The notes below the pieces were generated by a model. It had not been told where the DNA came from. It worked only from the letters and a program-made list of their open reading frames with translations, and ran no database searches. Shown one piece after another: positions 8,205 to 17,434 of a DNA stretch of 47,090 bases. Positions within the stretch are counted from its first letter, which is position 1. Each line of letters opens with the position of its first letter. The position numbers and the translations under genes are program-made. The DNA comes from an uncultured Lachnospiraceae bacterium (GTDB taxonomy: Bacteria > Bacillota > Clostridia > Lachnospirales > Lachnospiraceae), in the NCBI GenBank assembly GCA_947625755.1, contig CANQPJ010000016.1, positions 1-47,090 on the forward strand, written 5' to 3'.

Positions 8205-9866
8205 ATGAAAAAAATCAAGTACAGCGCAACTGTAAAATACGGTTTAAAATATACTTTAAAAAAGAATATTAAAAAGCTTGTCCAAAACTTTAAAATGCCT
8301 GAAAAAGATATTGGAAAGAAATTGTATTATTCATACCTTGCCATTCCAATTCGAAACAACTATGTATTTTATGAGGCGTTTTCCGGTCTTGGCATATTAG
8401 ATAATCCCCGGGCTATTTTTCTACAATTACTGCAGGAGCCCTCTTTTGAATATTTTACGCATATCTGGTCCATTTCCGACATGGAGATGGCAAAAGATAA
8501 TATAGATGAATTTAAAGATTTGCCAAATGTTATCTTTGTAAAGCGTGAATCAGATGATTATTACAGATATTTAGCTTCCAGTAAATATCTTATTTCAAAT
8601 TCCACTTTTGGGTATTTCTTTACGAAACGTCCGGAACAGGTATATATCAATACATGGCACGGGGTTCCAACCAAATACATGGGATATGAGCACACAGCAG
8701 AACGTGTGGAAAATGCCCGTGGACCTGCAAGAAATTTTCTTGCGGCAGACTATCTGATTTCTGCCAACAGATTTATGACTGAAGTCATGTATAAAAGAGC
8801 GTACATGATGGACGGGCTGTACAGGGGAAAAATTTTAGAGGTCGGGTACCCGCGAAGCGACCTACTGATTAATGCAGATATAGAAAAGGTTCAGCAGAAA
8901 CTGCGGGCTGCCGGACTTCGAACAGATAAAAAAATTATTCTCTACGCCCCAACATGGAAGGGGCAGCTTTATAATCAGCTTGAATATGATGTGAATGAAT
9001 TTAAAGAGACCGTCAAAAAATTTTCAGATAATATTGATAAATCCGAATATCGTATTTATCTAAGGGTCCATTATTTTTTATATAAAATCTTGGCAGACGA
9101 TCCTGAACTAAAGGAAATACTCGTTCCCTTTACCATTGATACGAATGAACTTCTGTCCGTGGTAGATATTCTAATTTCCGATTATTCCAGTATCTTCTTT
9201 GATTTTTTAATTACAAAGCGCCCAATGATTTTTTATGTCCCTGATTTAAAAGATTACGAAAGCGGACGCGGACTATATGTTCCCATTGACACACTGCCGG
9301 GACTGGTTTCTTCCAGTCTGGAACAGGTTGCATCTTCTTTGGATGCTATTTGTAAAAACAGAGAGGAATATTTAGAATTTTATGCGCCGATGTGGGAGGA
9401 AATGGCAAACTGGTGTATCTACAATGATGATGGAATGTCCACCAAACGCCTGATAAATATTATTTTTAAAGATTATACTTATCTTCCATCGAAAAGCCAT
9501 GATATTATTGATGGCTTTGGCAATAAAAAGAAAAAGGTACTGATTTGTGTAAATGCAAATCAGAAAGACGAAACTTTCTGGGATACGTTCAAGGCAGGGC
9601 TGGAACGTTATAATTACAACACGACGGATGTGACTGTTTTAGTTACCTCTTTTAAAGATGATACTTTAAAAGAATATTTTAACACCCTTCCAAAAAATGT
9701 CCGTGTTCTTGTCTGGTATGCTCTTCCTTTTGTAGCAAAAGAAACAAAGCGTTTTTATGATCGGGAAGCGTTGCGTGCTTTTGGAAATGCGGTTTTTGAT
9801 GAGGTACGCGTGGAGGGAGATATAACAGAATATTGGGCATCCTTTGCCAATAATATTAATTTGTAG
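8205..9866 (+). CDS. CDP-glycerol glycerophosphotransferase family protein with truncated GT4 tail
   Basis: A 553-residue paralogue of the preceding protein. Residues ~1-430 form a full TagB/TagF-type domain with WHGVP (W about 150), the second histidine in LRVHYF and ISDYSSIFFD (D about 326). The last ~110 residues (from KKKKVLICVNAN, about 440) match the start of the GT4 domain of the 819-aa neighbour: same spacing, a shared DVTV strand and a shared FYDRE/MYDRE..AFG/CFG segment. The sequence then stops before the sugar-nucleotide site. The tail is thus a GT4 stump and should be inactive as a glycosyltransferase. AGGAGG lies 6 nt before ATG. Last gene of the plus-strand unit, ending at the terminator at 9910-9942. 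Confidence 0.88.
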   Translation: MKKIKYSATVKYGLKYTLKKNIKKLVQNFKMPEKDIGKKLYYSYLAIPIRNNYVFYEAFSGLGILDNPRAIFLQLLQEPSFEYFTHIWSISDMEMAKDNIDEFKDLPNVIFVKRESDDYYRYLASSKYLISNSTFGYFFTKRPEQVYINTWHGVPTKYMGYEHTAERVENARGPARNFLAADYLISANRFMTEVMYKRAYMMDGLYRGKILEVGYPRSDLLINADIEKVQQKLRAAGLRTDKKIILYAPTWKGQLYNQLEYDVNEFKETVKKFSDNIDKSEYRIYLRVHYFLYKILADDPELKEILVPFTIDTNELLSVVDILISDYSSIFFDFLITKRPMIFYVPDLKDYESGRGLYVPIDTLPGLVSSSLEQVASSLDAICKNREEYLEFYAPMWEEMANWCIYNDDGMSTKRLINIIFKDYTYLPSKSHDIIDGFGNKKKKVLICVNANQKDETFWDTFKAGLERYNYNTTDVTVLVTSFKDDTLKEYFNTLPKNVRVLVWYALPFVAKETKRFYDREALRAFGNAVFDEVRVEGDITEYWASFANNINL

Positions 9867-9909
9867 TTTTAAGTATGTATATAATCTGTACAGCTTTATC
9901 AATATCTTT

Positions 9910-9942
9910 AAAAGGAGCTACCGCATTACGGTAACTCCTTTT
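9910..9942. terminator. Convergent intrinsic terminator
   Basis: AAAAGGAGCTACCG, loop CATTA, CGGTAACTCCTTTT with one mismatch. The stop codon of the minus-strand gene (9926-9928) lies in its loop, so one hairpin serves both converging units. Confidence 0.8.
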
Positions 9943-12133
9943 CTGATTGAAATATTTTATTAACAACTCTTTCCGTTGCATGCCCGTCATCAATACAGCA
10001 AAAACGGTTATAAAACTGTTCATATCTGTCTTTGTACTGCTCTTCTATCCTGTCAATGTTTCTGATTGCATCTACAACTTCATCATTCGTAAGAAGCATC
10101 GGTCCCGGCAGATCCTCCTCCATAGATAAGTAAAATCCATGAAGCACGTCTCTATACCGTTCCAAATCATATGTGTAATAAAGTACCGGACGTTTCAAGT
10201 TTGCAAAATCAAAAAATACAGATGAATAGTCTGTAATCAGAATATCTGTAATCAGATAGAGGTCTGTTACATCATCATAGGAACTTCCATTTACAACAAA
10301 GTCACTATATTTAGACATGTCGAGCGCCTCAACAACCAGATAATGCAGTCGAAGAACAATGACATATTCATCGCCAAACTCTTTTTCAAGCCTGTTTACG
10401 TCCAAATCTAAATCAAACTTAAACTGTCCGATTTCATAGTAATTATCATCACGCCATGTCGGTGCATACATAATAACTTTTTTGTCTGTCGGAATTCCCA
10501 GTTTTTCTTTAATCTTCTTTGCTCTCTCATCCCGGTCCGGCGCATACAGCGGGTCGTTTGCCGGATACCCGTATTCCAGTATTTTTTCCTTTGGGTACAT
10601 AAAACAGCTTTGGAATTTTTCTGTGGAGAATGGGTTATCAGATAAAAGATAATCCCACGCCTCCTTCTGTCTGTAAAATTTGTCCTTGTAATTAGACACG
10701 CCACCTACAACATCATTTAAATCAAATGCCAGTCTCTTCAATGGGGTTCCGTGCCATGTTTCCAATAAAACGGTCTCTTCTCTCTTTGGAATACTGAGCG
10801 GCTGCTTCATATTGAGAATCCAGTATTTACTACGATTCATATAGTAAAAATACCGAAGCCCGGAACGTTTTACCTTTTTATGTTCGCCGGGAATTTTCAA
10901 ACCTCTTTTATCCACAGACCAGATATATGTGTACTGATTACCAAAATGCTCCTGCATATATTCATATATATATTTCGGCTGTCCCGAATAGTTTCTTCCC
11001 ATGAAACTTTCAAAAACAACATAATTATTTTTAATCGGCATTTTGTTAAAAATATGGAGCGCAACTGCTTTATTTCTAGCCCATTTATTTTTAAACATTC
11101 TCTTTATTTTTCTCTTTGCTAAAAGCCTGTTGCCGGTCTTGCGGACTTTTTCCCTGTCTCCTTCTGCCATTGCCTTCATAACAGGTTTTTCCAGCCAGAA
11201 GATATACTTTTTGTTAAGATGTTTTAAATCCATGGCTTTTAATCTCTTATGAAGTTCATCAAAGTATTCATTTTCCCAGCAGGGTTCCTCTTCTGTATTC
11301 CAGCGAAGTTTCTGTACCAACGTCAATGTAACAAACTTGGCAACAATTAAATCCAAATGATTCTGAATTTCTTTATGACCTTCTGCCGCTTTTTTTGCAT
11401 TATCCACTGCAAGAAAATAGTATGGCATAGAGTCAACTTTAGGAGTCTGTTCAATCGCCGGATTATTGTATCTGTCATTGTGATGTCTCTTTACATAAAT
11501 GGCTTCGACATTACTTTTAATCTTTCCTGCCGCACACATAATCTGTATAATTACCCTGACATCAACAAAATATTTCTGTTCCTCATTGAATCGGATGTTA
11601 TTGTCTGTAAATAAAGTCTTTTTGTAGAGAGTTCCCAGTACCGTCAATCTTTCTAACCGTCTGTAATGGGTAATCTTTGCTTCCAGAGGATTGTTAAAAT
11701 CATATTGCGCCAGATTCTCTTCCTCTTTTTCCAAATCCCTTTTTTCTTCAAAAGTAACTGTTCCCTGATAAGTCCCCTGTATACGTCCATAAGCCATATC
11801 AGTATCTTCATCCATGATATTCAATAATTTCTTAATACCATCATCATATATATAATCATCATTATCCAAGAAATATATATACTCACCCTGTGCTTTATCC
11901 AGCCCCAGATTTCTGGCGGCAGCAACACCGGTCTTTTTTTCCAGATAATATAATTTGAGATTTACCTTATCTTTGTATTCCTCGATAACCGCCTGAAACT
12001 CCTGCGGATCATCCTGTAAATCATCCACAACCAATACCGTTTCATAATCTTTAAATTCCTGCTCGGATATACTTTTTAAACAGTCTTTTAGATATAAAAG
12101 ACACTGTTTATGGGTTACAATAATACTTACCAT
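9926..12133 (-). CDS. GT2 glycosyltransferase fused to a CDP-glycerol glycerophosphotransferase
   Basis: Bifunctional wall-polymer enzyme (735 aa). Residues 1-~310 are a GT-A family 2 domain beginning VSIIVTHKQCLLYLKDCLKS, with a metal-binding FLDNDD (D90-D93). Residues ~355-735 are a TagB/TagF-type domain with ETWHGTPLKRL (W460), the second histidine in LRLHYL and LITDYSSVFFD (D635). A family-2 sugar transferase and a polyol-phosphate transferase in one chain suggests alternating sugar and glycerol-phosphate addition, as in polymers with sugar in the backbone or attached co-synthetically. It follows tagD by 9 bp at the end of the minus-strand operon. No membrane segments. Confidence 0.9.
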   Translation of the reverse strand: MVSIIVTHKQCLLYLKDCLKSISEQEFKDYETVLVVDDLQDDPQEFQAVIEEYKDKVNLKLYYLEKKTGVAAARNLGLDKAQGEYIYFLDNDDYIYDDGIKKLLNIMDEDTDMAYGRIQGTYQGTVTFEEKRDLEKEEENLAQYDFNNPLEAKITHYRRLERLTVLGTLYKKTLFTDNNIRFNEEQKYFVDVRVIIQIMCAAGKIKSNVEAIYVKRHHNDRYNNPAIEQTPKVDSMPYYFLAVDNAKKAAEGHKEIQNHLDLIVAKFVTLTLVQKLRWNTEEEPCWENEYFDELHKRLKAMDLKHLNKKYIFWLEKPVMKAMAEGDREKVRKTGNRLLAKRKIKRMFKNKWARNKAVALHIFNKMPIKNNYVVFESFMGRNYSGQPKYIYEYMQEHFGNQYTYIWSVDKRGLKIPGEHKKVKRSGLRYFYYMNRSKYWILNMKQPLSIPKREETVLLETWHGTPLKRLAFDLNDVVGGVSNYKDKFYRQKEAWDYLLSDNPFSTEKFQSCFMYPKEKILEYGYPANDPLYAPDRDERAKKIKEKLGIPTDKKVIMYAPTWRDDNYYEIGQFKFDLDLDVNRLEKEFGDEYVIVLRLHYLVVEALDMSKYSDFVVNGSSYDDVTDLYLITDILITDYSSVFFDFANLKRPVLYYTYDLERYRDVLHGFYLSMEEDLPGPMLLTNDEVVDAIRNIDRIEEQYKDRYEQFYNRFCCIDDGHATERVVNKIFQSEKELP

Positions 12134-12142
12134 TTTAATCTC

Positions 12143-12559
12143 CTACTTTTCTTCCTTTGCAGTCATATCTTTTTCATTCAGGTCTTTCTTAATCTGGGTG
12201 CTTGATATTCCCTCTGTTCTAGGCAGATACACCACATCGCAATAATCTTTTAAAAAGTCGAATTTGCCTTCCCAATCACTTCCCATTACAAAGGTATCAA
12301 TCTTGTATTCCTGGACATCTGAAATTTTCTGATCCCAGTTATTTTCAGGAATAACCAAATCAACATATCTGACTGCCTCCAGAACCTGCTTTCTCTGCTC
12401 ATAAGTAAAATAACATTTTTTTTGTTTTGAATTCCAGTTAAACTCATCCGTTGAGAGAACTACTACAAGATAATCTCCCATTTCCTTTGCTCTTCTTAAA
12501 ATATTGACATGACCATAATGTAACATGTCAAATGTTCCATAAGTAATAACTCTTTTCAT
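12143..12559 (-). CDS. tagD: Glycerol-3-phosphate cytidylyltransferase
   Basis: Makes CDP-glycerol from CTP and glycerol 3-phosphate, the donor for the five transferases around it. The 138-residue protein starts MKRVITYGTFDMLHYGH, carrying the nucleotidyltransferase HxGH signature (H14, H17). It ends with EGISSTQIK (near residue 120), the second CTP-binding motif of the family. YFTYEQRKQVLEA and VMGSDWEGKFDFL are TagD/GCT-like. It lies 57 bp after one transferase and 9 bp before the fusion transferase, so donor supply and use are co-transcribed. Identity as TagD rather than a related ethanolamine enzyme is supported by length, motifs and context. Confidence 0.95.
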   Translation of the reverse strand: MKRVITYGTFDMLHYGHVNILRRAKEMGDYLVVVLSTDEFNWNSKQKKCYFTYEQRKQVLEAVRYVDLVIPENNWDQKISDVQEYKIDTFVMGSDWEGKFDFLKDYCDVVYLPRTEGISSTQIKKDLNEKDMTAKEEK

Positions 12560-12616
12560 GTGTTTCTCCTTTATTTTCCTTTTATAACAATATTTTCAAC
12601 ATAATAAATAATTATA

Positions 12617-13816
12617 CTAGCTTTCAATAATCATATCCAGCACTTTTTTACTGGTTGACGGTCCGTCTAAATAATTGTATTTCGCATTAAATTTTTTATA
12701 TTTCTCATCCACAATAAATGCTCCAGAAAACTCTTTTATATATTCAAATAACTCTTCCTGTCTTCTGACTACCGGTCCCGGTAACTGTTCAATATCAAAA
12801 TAAAAATCCCGCAGATGATTTTTATATTTATCGTAATCTGCCATAAAGAAAAGAATTGGTCTCTTTAAATTTGCATAATCAAAGAATACAGATGAATAGT
12901 CGGTTATCAGCATATCGCTGATAATATATAATGTATTAATATCTTCAACTTTTGAAACATCATACACAAATCCTTCATATTCGCGAACATCCAGCTGTTG
13001 ACTTATAAAGTAATGGGCGCGGAACAAAATGACATAATTTTCTCCCAGCGCTCTTCTTGCCATGGAAAAATCAATATAATTTTCCAACTGAAATCCTTCG
13101 GCTGCACTGTACTTATCATCTCTAAATGTGGGTGCATATAAAATGACTTTTTTGTCTTCCGGAATATTGAACGCCTTCTTTAAATCCCTGCAATCCTTTT
13201 TTGTCTTCTTAAATAAGAAATCATTTCTGGGATAGCCGGTAGTAAGCACACGTTCTTCCTTTCCCGCCTCTTTCATGCAAAAGGCAGAGATAAACTTTTC
13301 CGTACAATATTCAGAAGGGGAAATCATATAAGATATTTTCTTTGATTCCTCTGTGTATATTTGATTTATTTTAGAAAACTTTGTCATGGCATTTCCGGTT
13401 TTCTCCACATCACAGCCGATTTTTTTAAACGGCGTACCATGCCATGTCTGCACAAACACCTGCCCTTCGCGTGGTTTTAAAAAAGGGCGGGTATTTGAAT
13501 TAAATATCCAATACTTTGCTTTTGCCAACGCCCGGTAATAGGAAAAACTTTCAAATTTGACAACGGTTGTGTTTTCTGCTTTCAGGTCTTTTCTGTCAGT
13601 ATTGCGGAGGGACCATATGAGCGTATACTCTTTGTACTTTTCATTTGACTTCATTTCCTCATATAATGCCTTTGGATTACATGCCACGCTTCTTCCCTGA
13701 AATGCCTCAAATATCACCGTCCTTTCGTCCGGCTTTTCCAATATTTTTGCAATCTCATATAAACATCTTTTATAAAGAAGCATTACCTGTCTTAAAAAAT
13801 CTTTTATCTTTTTCAC
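12617..13816 (-). CDS. CDP-glycerol:poly(glycerophosphate) glycerophosphotransferase family protein
   Basis: Single-domain TagB/TagF-type transferase (399 aa). It contains QTWHGTPFKKIG (W125), the second histidine in LFRAHYF and MLITDYSSVFFDYA (D306). An N-terminal amphipathic stretch rich in Lys/Leu (LRQVMLLYKRCLYEIAKIL) may attach it to the membrane. The start codon is GTG, overlapping the stop of the upstream gene in a GTGA arrangement, with GGGAGG 8 nt upstream, so the two are translationally coupled. It could act as primase or polymerase; sequence alone does not say which. Downstream is tagD. Confidence 0.9.
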   Translation of the reverse strand: MKKIKDFLRQVMLLYKRCLYEIAKILEKPDERTVIFEAFQGRSVACNPKALYEEMKSNEKYKEYTLIWSLRNTDRKDLKAENTTVVKFESFSYYRALAKAKYWIFNSNTRPFLKPREGQVFVQTWHGTPFKKIGCDVEKTGNAMTKFSKINQIYTEESKKISYMISPSEYCTEKFISAFCMKEAGKEERVLTTGYPRNDFLFKKTKKDCRDLKKAFNIPEDKKVILYAPTFRDDKYSAAEGFQLENYIDFSMARRALGENYVILFRAHYFISQQLDVREYEGFVYDVSKVEDINTLYIISDMLITDYSSVFFDYANLKRPILFFMADYDKYKNHLRDFYFDIEQLPGPVVRRQEELFEYIKEFSGAFIVDEKYKKFNAKYNYLDGPSTSKKVLDMIIES

Positions 13817-14940
13817 AATTCATGCCTCCCAAAAACTTTTTCCTCCACACGTCTGCTGCTGTTTCCATCATTATATGAATTGATAATCATATTGACTTTT
13901 TCCCGTTCCGATGCAAATGAATCCTTTCCATTTATTACATCCATAATATACTGCTCCAAATCATCATAATCGGATAATTTCATTCCCGGCATATATTCAT
14001 ACGGATTATCAAACACAAACCCCCTCTTTTTTTTATACTCTTCTATATCTTCAACAGTAAATGCAATCGGTCGGTTTAACAGCATATAATCAAAATATAC
14101 GGATGAATAATCCGTAATCAGTGCATCCGCATTTCGAAGCAATGTATAAACGCTGATTTCTTTTTTGTTTAAATCCTTTTGTGAGGCAAACTCTATCTGA
14201 CTGTAATCTAACCCGCGAACAGATACTGTCTGTAATGGATGGAGCTTGACAATCATTTTACAATGATTTTCTTTTAATTTTTCGTTCAGCTGCTCTAACT
14301 GACTCTTTTTTAATATAGAGACTACATATTCTTCGTCATACTCTCTGTACGTCGGAAGCCATAAAATAACTTTTTGCGCATCTCCCCGAATTGCTGCATC
14401 CACTTTCTCATCCTTCACAAACAACTCATCATTTCTGGGATTTCCCGTGATTATTACCTGACTCTCGTCACAGCCAAATATTTTTGCCATAATCGGTTTA
14501 TATAATGGCGAACTCGCTACTACCATTGTAAAAAAGTTATAGTCTGTCTTTTCGAGTCCACGCTCCAAATTGCCGATTTTTTTTAAGGGGGTGCCATGCC
14601 AAAGATTTACGACAATCTGTTTTTTTGATGGTTTAATAGGATATTTCCCAAAACAGTAAAATGCGTATTTTGCTTTGATAAAATATTTGATTCCCTGCCG
14701 GTTTCCCACAAAAGTCACATTATCCGGAGCATTTGTAATATAATCTTTAGCATCATTAATACTCACTACAAAGTGATAACGTTCATTATATCTTTGTCCT
14801 ATTAAATAATCATAAAAAGCCTTAACATTATCTCTAAACCCTAAATTGGAATAAAAGAAAATCAGCTTTTCATCTTTTTTTATAAACTTATTTACCCATG
14901 TCAACGGCTTAAAAGCAGCCTTTAGAATTTCTTTCTTCAT
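13813..14940 (-). CDS. CDP-glycerol glycerophosphotransferase family protein
   Basis: Second single-domain TagB/TagF-type protein of this operon (375 aa). It contains NLWHGTPLKKIGN (W114), the second histidine in VKLHPLQT and ALITDYSSVYFDYM (D277). It is the shortest of the five paralogues here, close to TagB-like primases in size, and might add the first glycerol phosphate. That role is an inference. It begins directly after the stop of the GT2 gene (TAA then ATG) and overlaps the next gene by 4 bp, so the three are one translational chain. Confidence 0.9.
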   Translation of the reverse strand: MKKEILKAAFKPLTWVNKFIKKDEKLIFFYSNLGFRDNVKAFYDYLIGQRYNERYHFVVSINDAKDYITNAPDNVTFVGNRQGIKYFIKAKYAFYCFGKYPIKPSKKQIVVNLWHGTPLKKIGNLERGLEKTDYNFFTMVVASSPLYKPIMAKIFGCDESQVIITGNPRNDELFVKDEKVDAAIRGDAQKVILWLPTYREYDEEYVVSILKKSQLEQLNEKLKENHCKMIVKLHPLQTVSVRGLDYSQIEFASQKDLNKKEISVYTLLRNADALITDYSSVYFDYMLLNRPIAFTVEDIEEYKKKRGFVFDNPYEYMPGMKLSDYDDLEQYIMDVINGKDSFASEREKVNMIINSYNDGNSSRRVEEKVFGRHEL

Positions 14941-15765
14941 TTATTCTGCTTTCCTTAATATCTTCTTATATACCATTACTCTCATACCATTTGGCACAAG
15001 ACTAACACAAATTCTTACGATTGTATCAATTAAAAATGATGGAAGGCTGATAAACCCAATCTTTCTTAAATGATTCTTAAATTTAAAAATACACTTTGCG
15101 TAGAATATCCCTCCACGCCTTTTATACATATCTTCACCTGCACGCATATACAGCAGATTTTTTTGCACATTGTACCCTTTCATCCCCATATGCAGCATCG
15201 TTACCCATAGATTATAGTCCTCAAAATATCTGTAATCTTCATACAACCCTGCCTTTATTACAGATGATTTTTTATATATTACGGACGGATGATTAAAGGG
15301 ACTCCTTTTTTTTGCAAACTGTATGATTTCCCCATTTTCTTTTGGAACTACTCTGCTATTTTTTGTATTAGAAATATCCCCTGTAAATTCAACAATATTA
15401 GACCCAACAATATCTGCCTGATGCTTTCTCATGGCATTCATCTGCTCTTCTATTCTATCCGGCGCGCTGACATCGTCACTGTCCATCCGCGCAATAATCT
15501 CATTTTTACACTGTAATATTCCATGGTTTAATGCCTTTGCCAGTCCCATGTTTCTTTCCAGCCGGTACACATTGAACAAGCCTGAATAGGTTGTCACATA
15601 CTCTGCAATAACTTTATTCAGGCCTTCGTTAAGAGGTCCGTCACAGACAATAACAAAATCATCCGTCCTGACGGTTTGATTCAGTATACTGTCTATCGCC
15701 TCTTTTAAATATTCGGGTTTTTCTTTTACATAAACTGACATTAGCACTGAGTAATTCTCGCTCAT
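14941..15765 (-). CDS. Family 2 glycosyltransferase
   Basis: GT-A fold sugar transferase (274 aa). It starts SVLMSVYVKEKPEYLKEAIDSILNQT, has a nucleotide-binding VIVCDGPLNEG and a metal-binding ARMDSDD near residue 94. FNHPSVIYKKS and YEDYRYFEDYNLWVTML follow, typical of capsule/wall glycan GT2 enzymes. A hydrophobic C-terminal region (LPSFLIDTIVRICVSLV) suggests membrane association. Placed directly after the initiating sugar-phosphate transferase, it probably adds the second sugar of the linkage unit. The sugar itself cannot be read from sequence. AGGTGA site 6-7 nt before ATG. Confidence 0.9.
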   Translation of the reverse strand: MSENYSVLMSVYVKEKPEYLKEAIDSILNQTVRTDDFVIVCDGPLNEGLNKVIAEYVTTYSGLFNVYRLERNMGLAKALNHGILQCKNEIIARMDSDDVSAPDRIEEQMNAMRKHQADIVGSNIVEFTGDISNTKNSRVVPKENGEIIQFAKKRSPFNHPSVIYKKSSVIKAGLYEDYRYFEDYNLWVTMLHMGMKGYNVQKNLLYMRAGEDMYKRRGGIFYAKCIFKFKNHLRKIGFISLPSFLIDTIVRICVSLVPNGMRVMVYKKILRKAE

Positions 15766-15773
15766 TGGGTCAC

Positions 15774-17135
15774 CTATTTTTTCTCAATAATTGCTGTTTT
15801 CTGTTCTTTCTCAACACCTTCTGTATTTTCTTTCAAAAACATAATCTTAAAGGTCATCAATATTAACTGGATGTCCGTCCATACCTTATAGTGTTGAATG
15901 TAGTGCATGTCCAGCTTTAACTTATCGTAAGGAGTGGTATTGTATTTTCCATAAACCTGCGCATATCCTGTAAGTCCCGCTTTTACCTTTAACCGGAAAC
16001 AAAATTCCGGGATACTCTCTTCATATTCTTTTGCAATCTCAGGACGCTCCGGTCGTGGTCCTACCACTGACATCTGTCCTGCCAGTATATTAAATACCTG
16101 TGGCAGTTCATCAAGATGGGTGGCTCTAAGGATTTTTCCCACCTTTGTAATTCTTTCATCATCCTTGGCTGCCAGTCTTGCGCCGTTTTTTTCGGAGTCA
16201 CATTTCATGCTCCTGAATTTTAAAATTTTAAATACCTTTCCATCCTTGGTCAATCTTGGCTGTGTATAAAACACCGGACCTCTGTCCCAGATTAAATCTC
16301 CGATTGCCACCAATATGGTTATAATTACAGTCGGAATACACAAAATTAACGCAATCACAATATCAATGAATCGTTTGATAAATGCCTGTTCCCATTTCAG
16401 TCCACGGATTTTGGTCACTAATAAAGGAGAATCAAACAATGTATTCTGCTCGGAACCGATAATAATAATATCGGAAATTTTAGGTGTAATATATGCCCTC
16501 TTATCATGCATATAGCATAACTTTATAATGGAATTTCTTTTTGCGCTTGGAATATCACATAATAAAATTGCCGAGTGCTTACAAATCGCTTCCTTTAACT
16601 TAATAAAGTCCTCATCGCAATGAATTGCTTCCGTTATGATATATTTGTCTTCACGGGTTTTTATCTTCTTTAAAAAATTATCCGGGTCTCTGTCACTGTA
16701 AATCAACAGCATGTCTCTTGGCGGATACATCCATCTGTAAATACCCATCGCAATCGCTGCCCATATCAGACAACAGAGGATATTGTCAAAACTCATGCCG
16801 ATTAACGGAGCCGGATTTACCAGCTTCAACGAAAGCATGGAAATCTGCAGGTACATGATTAGATTTGTAAACAACAGTGCCAGAATCTGTGAAAACACTA
16901 AATTCGAATACTGCAATCTGCCTAATTTAAAAGCACCGTACACATTGCCAAACAGCGTAAACAGCAATGCATATACAAACAGTAAAACAACATGCCCCTT
17001 AAAGAAGAAAGCCCTTTCCATACCACTGCTGTAATGGTGATCCCAAAAATACCAGAATATAATGGTCTGTACGGTAATCACGATTGCCATCAGCAACAGT
17101 ATTATTATTCTTCTAAATGCTCTTGACTGCTTCAT
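15774..17135 (-). CDS. Polyprenyl-phosphate sugar-1-phosphate transferase (initiating enzyme)
   Basis: Membrane enzyme that moves a sugar 1-phosphate from a nucleotide sugar to undecaprenyl phosphate, starting the lipid-linked polymer. About 453 aa: four N-terminal membrane helices (about residues 10-105 and 125-150), a Rossmann-like middle part, and a C-terminal catalytic domain (PF02397 type). The catalytic part begins KRFIDIVIALIL (near 250) and carries PVFYTQPRLTKDGK, KILKFRSM, THLDELPQ, VGPRPERPE and GLTGYAQVYG. I place the start at 17135 because AGGAGAG precedes it and the promoter at 17210-17238 would start RNA near 17203. The in-frame ATG at 17198 would be almost leaderless. First gene of the minus operon ending at 9926. 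Confidence 0.93.
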   Translation of the reverse strand: MKQSRAFRRIIILLLMAIVITVQTIIFWYFWDHHYSSGMERAFFFKGHVVLLFVYALLFTLFGNVYGAFKLGRLQYSNLVFSQILALLFTNLIMYLQISMLSLKLVNPAPLIGMSFDNILCCLIWAAIAMGIYRWMYPPRDMLLIYSDRDPDNFLKKIKTREDKYIITEAIHCDEDFIKLKEAICKHSAILLCDIPSAKRNSIIKLCYMHDKRAYITPKISDIIIIGSEQNTLFDSPLLVTKIRGLKWEQAFIKRFIDIVIALILCIPTVIITILVAIGDLIWDRGPVFYTQPRLTKDGKVFKILKFRSMKCDSEKNGARLAAKDDERITKVGKILRATHLDELPQVFNILAGQMSVVGPRPERPEIAKEYEESIPEFCFRLKVKAGLTGYAQVYGKYNTTPYDKLKLDMHYIQHYKVWTDIQLILMTFKIMFLKENTEGVEKEQKTAIIEKK

Positions 17136-17209
17136 TTTCTCTCCTATTATAACATAAGCTGGCTTGCACCACTTTCCGGACACGCAATACCAGCTCATAA
17201 ATTAATATA

Positions 17210-17238
17210 ATTTTATCAAAGCCAATATTATTTGTCAA
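17210..17238 (-). promoter_or_regulatory. Predicted promoter of the minus-strand wall-polymer operon
   Basis: Minus strand TTGACA (17238-17233), 17-nt spacer, TAAAAT (17215-17210). It drives the six-gene unit from the sugar-phosphate transferase to the GT2/transferase fusion. Confidence 0.75.
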
Positions 17239-17299
17239 TTAATGTCAATTTTTCTAAATTTTATGTTTTGTAAAGTTTTGTAATACAAATGTTGACTCT

Positions 17300-17327
17300 T
17301 TGTTTTTTTATAATTATGTAGTATAAT
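17300..17327 (+). promoter_or_regulatory. Candidate promoter of the LCP gene
   Basis: TTGTTT (17300-17305), 16-nt spacer, TATAAT (17322-17327). A better -35 (TTGACT, 17292-17297) exists but its 24-nt spacing is too long. The leader would be about 100 nt and AT-rich. Confidence 0.4.
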
Positions 17328-17434
17328 GAGACACGACTTTAATTATATTCTGCTCAATAAAATGGATTTTTATTTCGTTTTATATATAAAACTATTTTTT
17401 ATTACATTTTAGTAATAATAATCAGGAGGTACTT

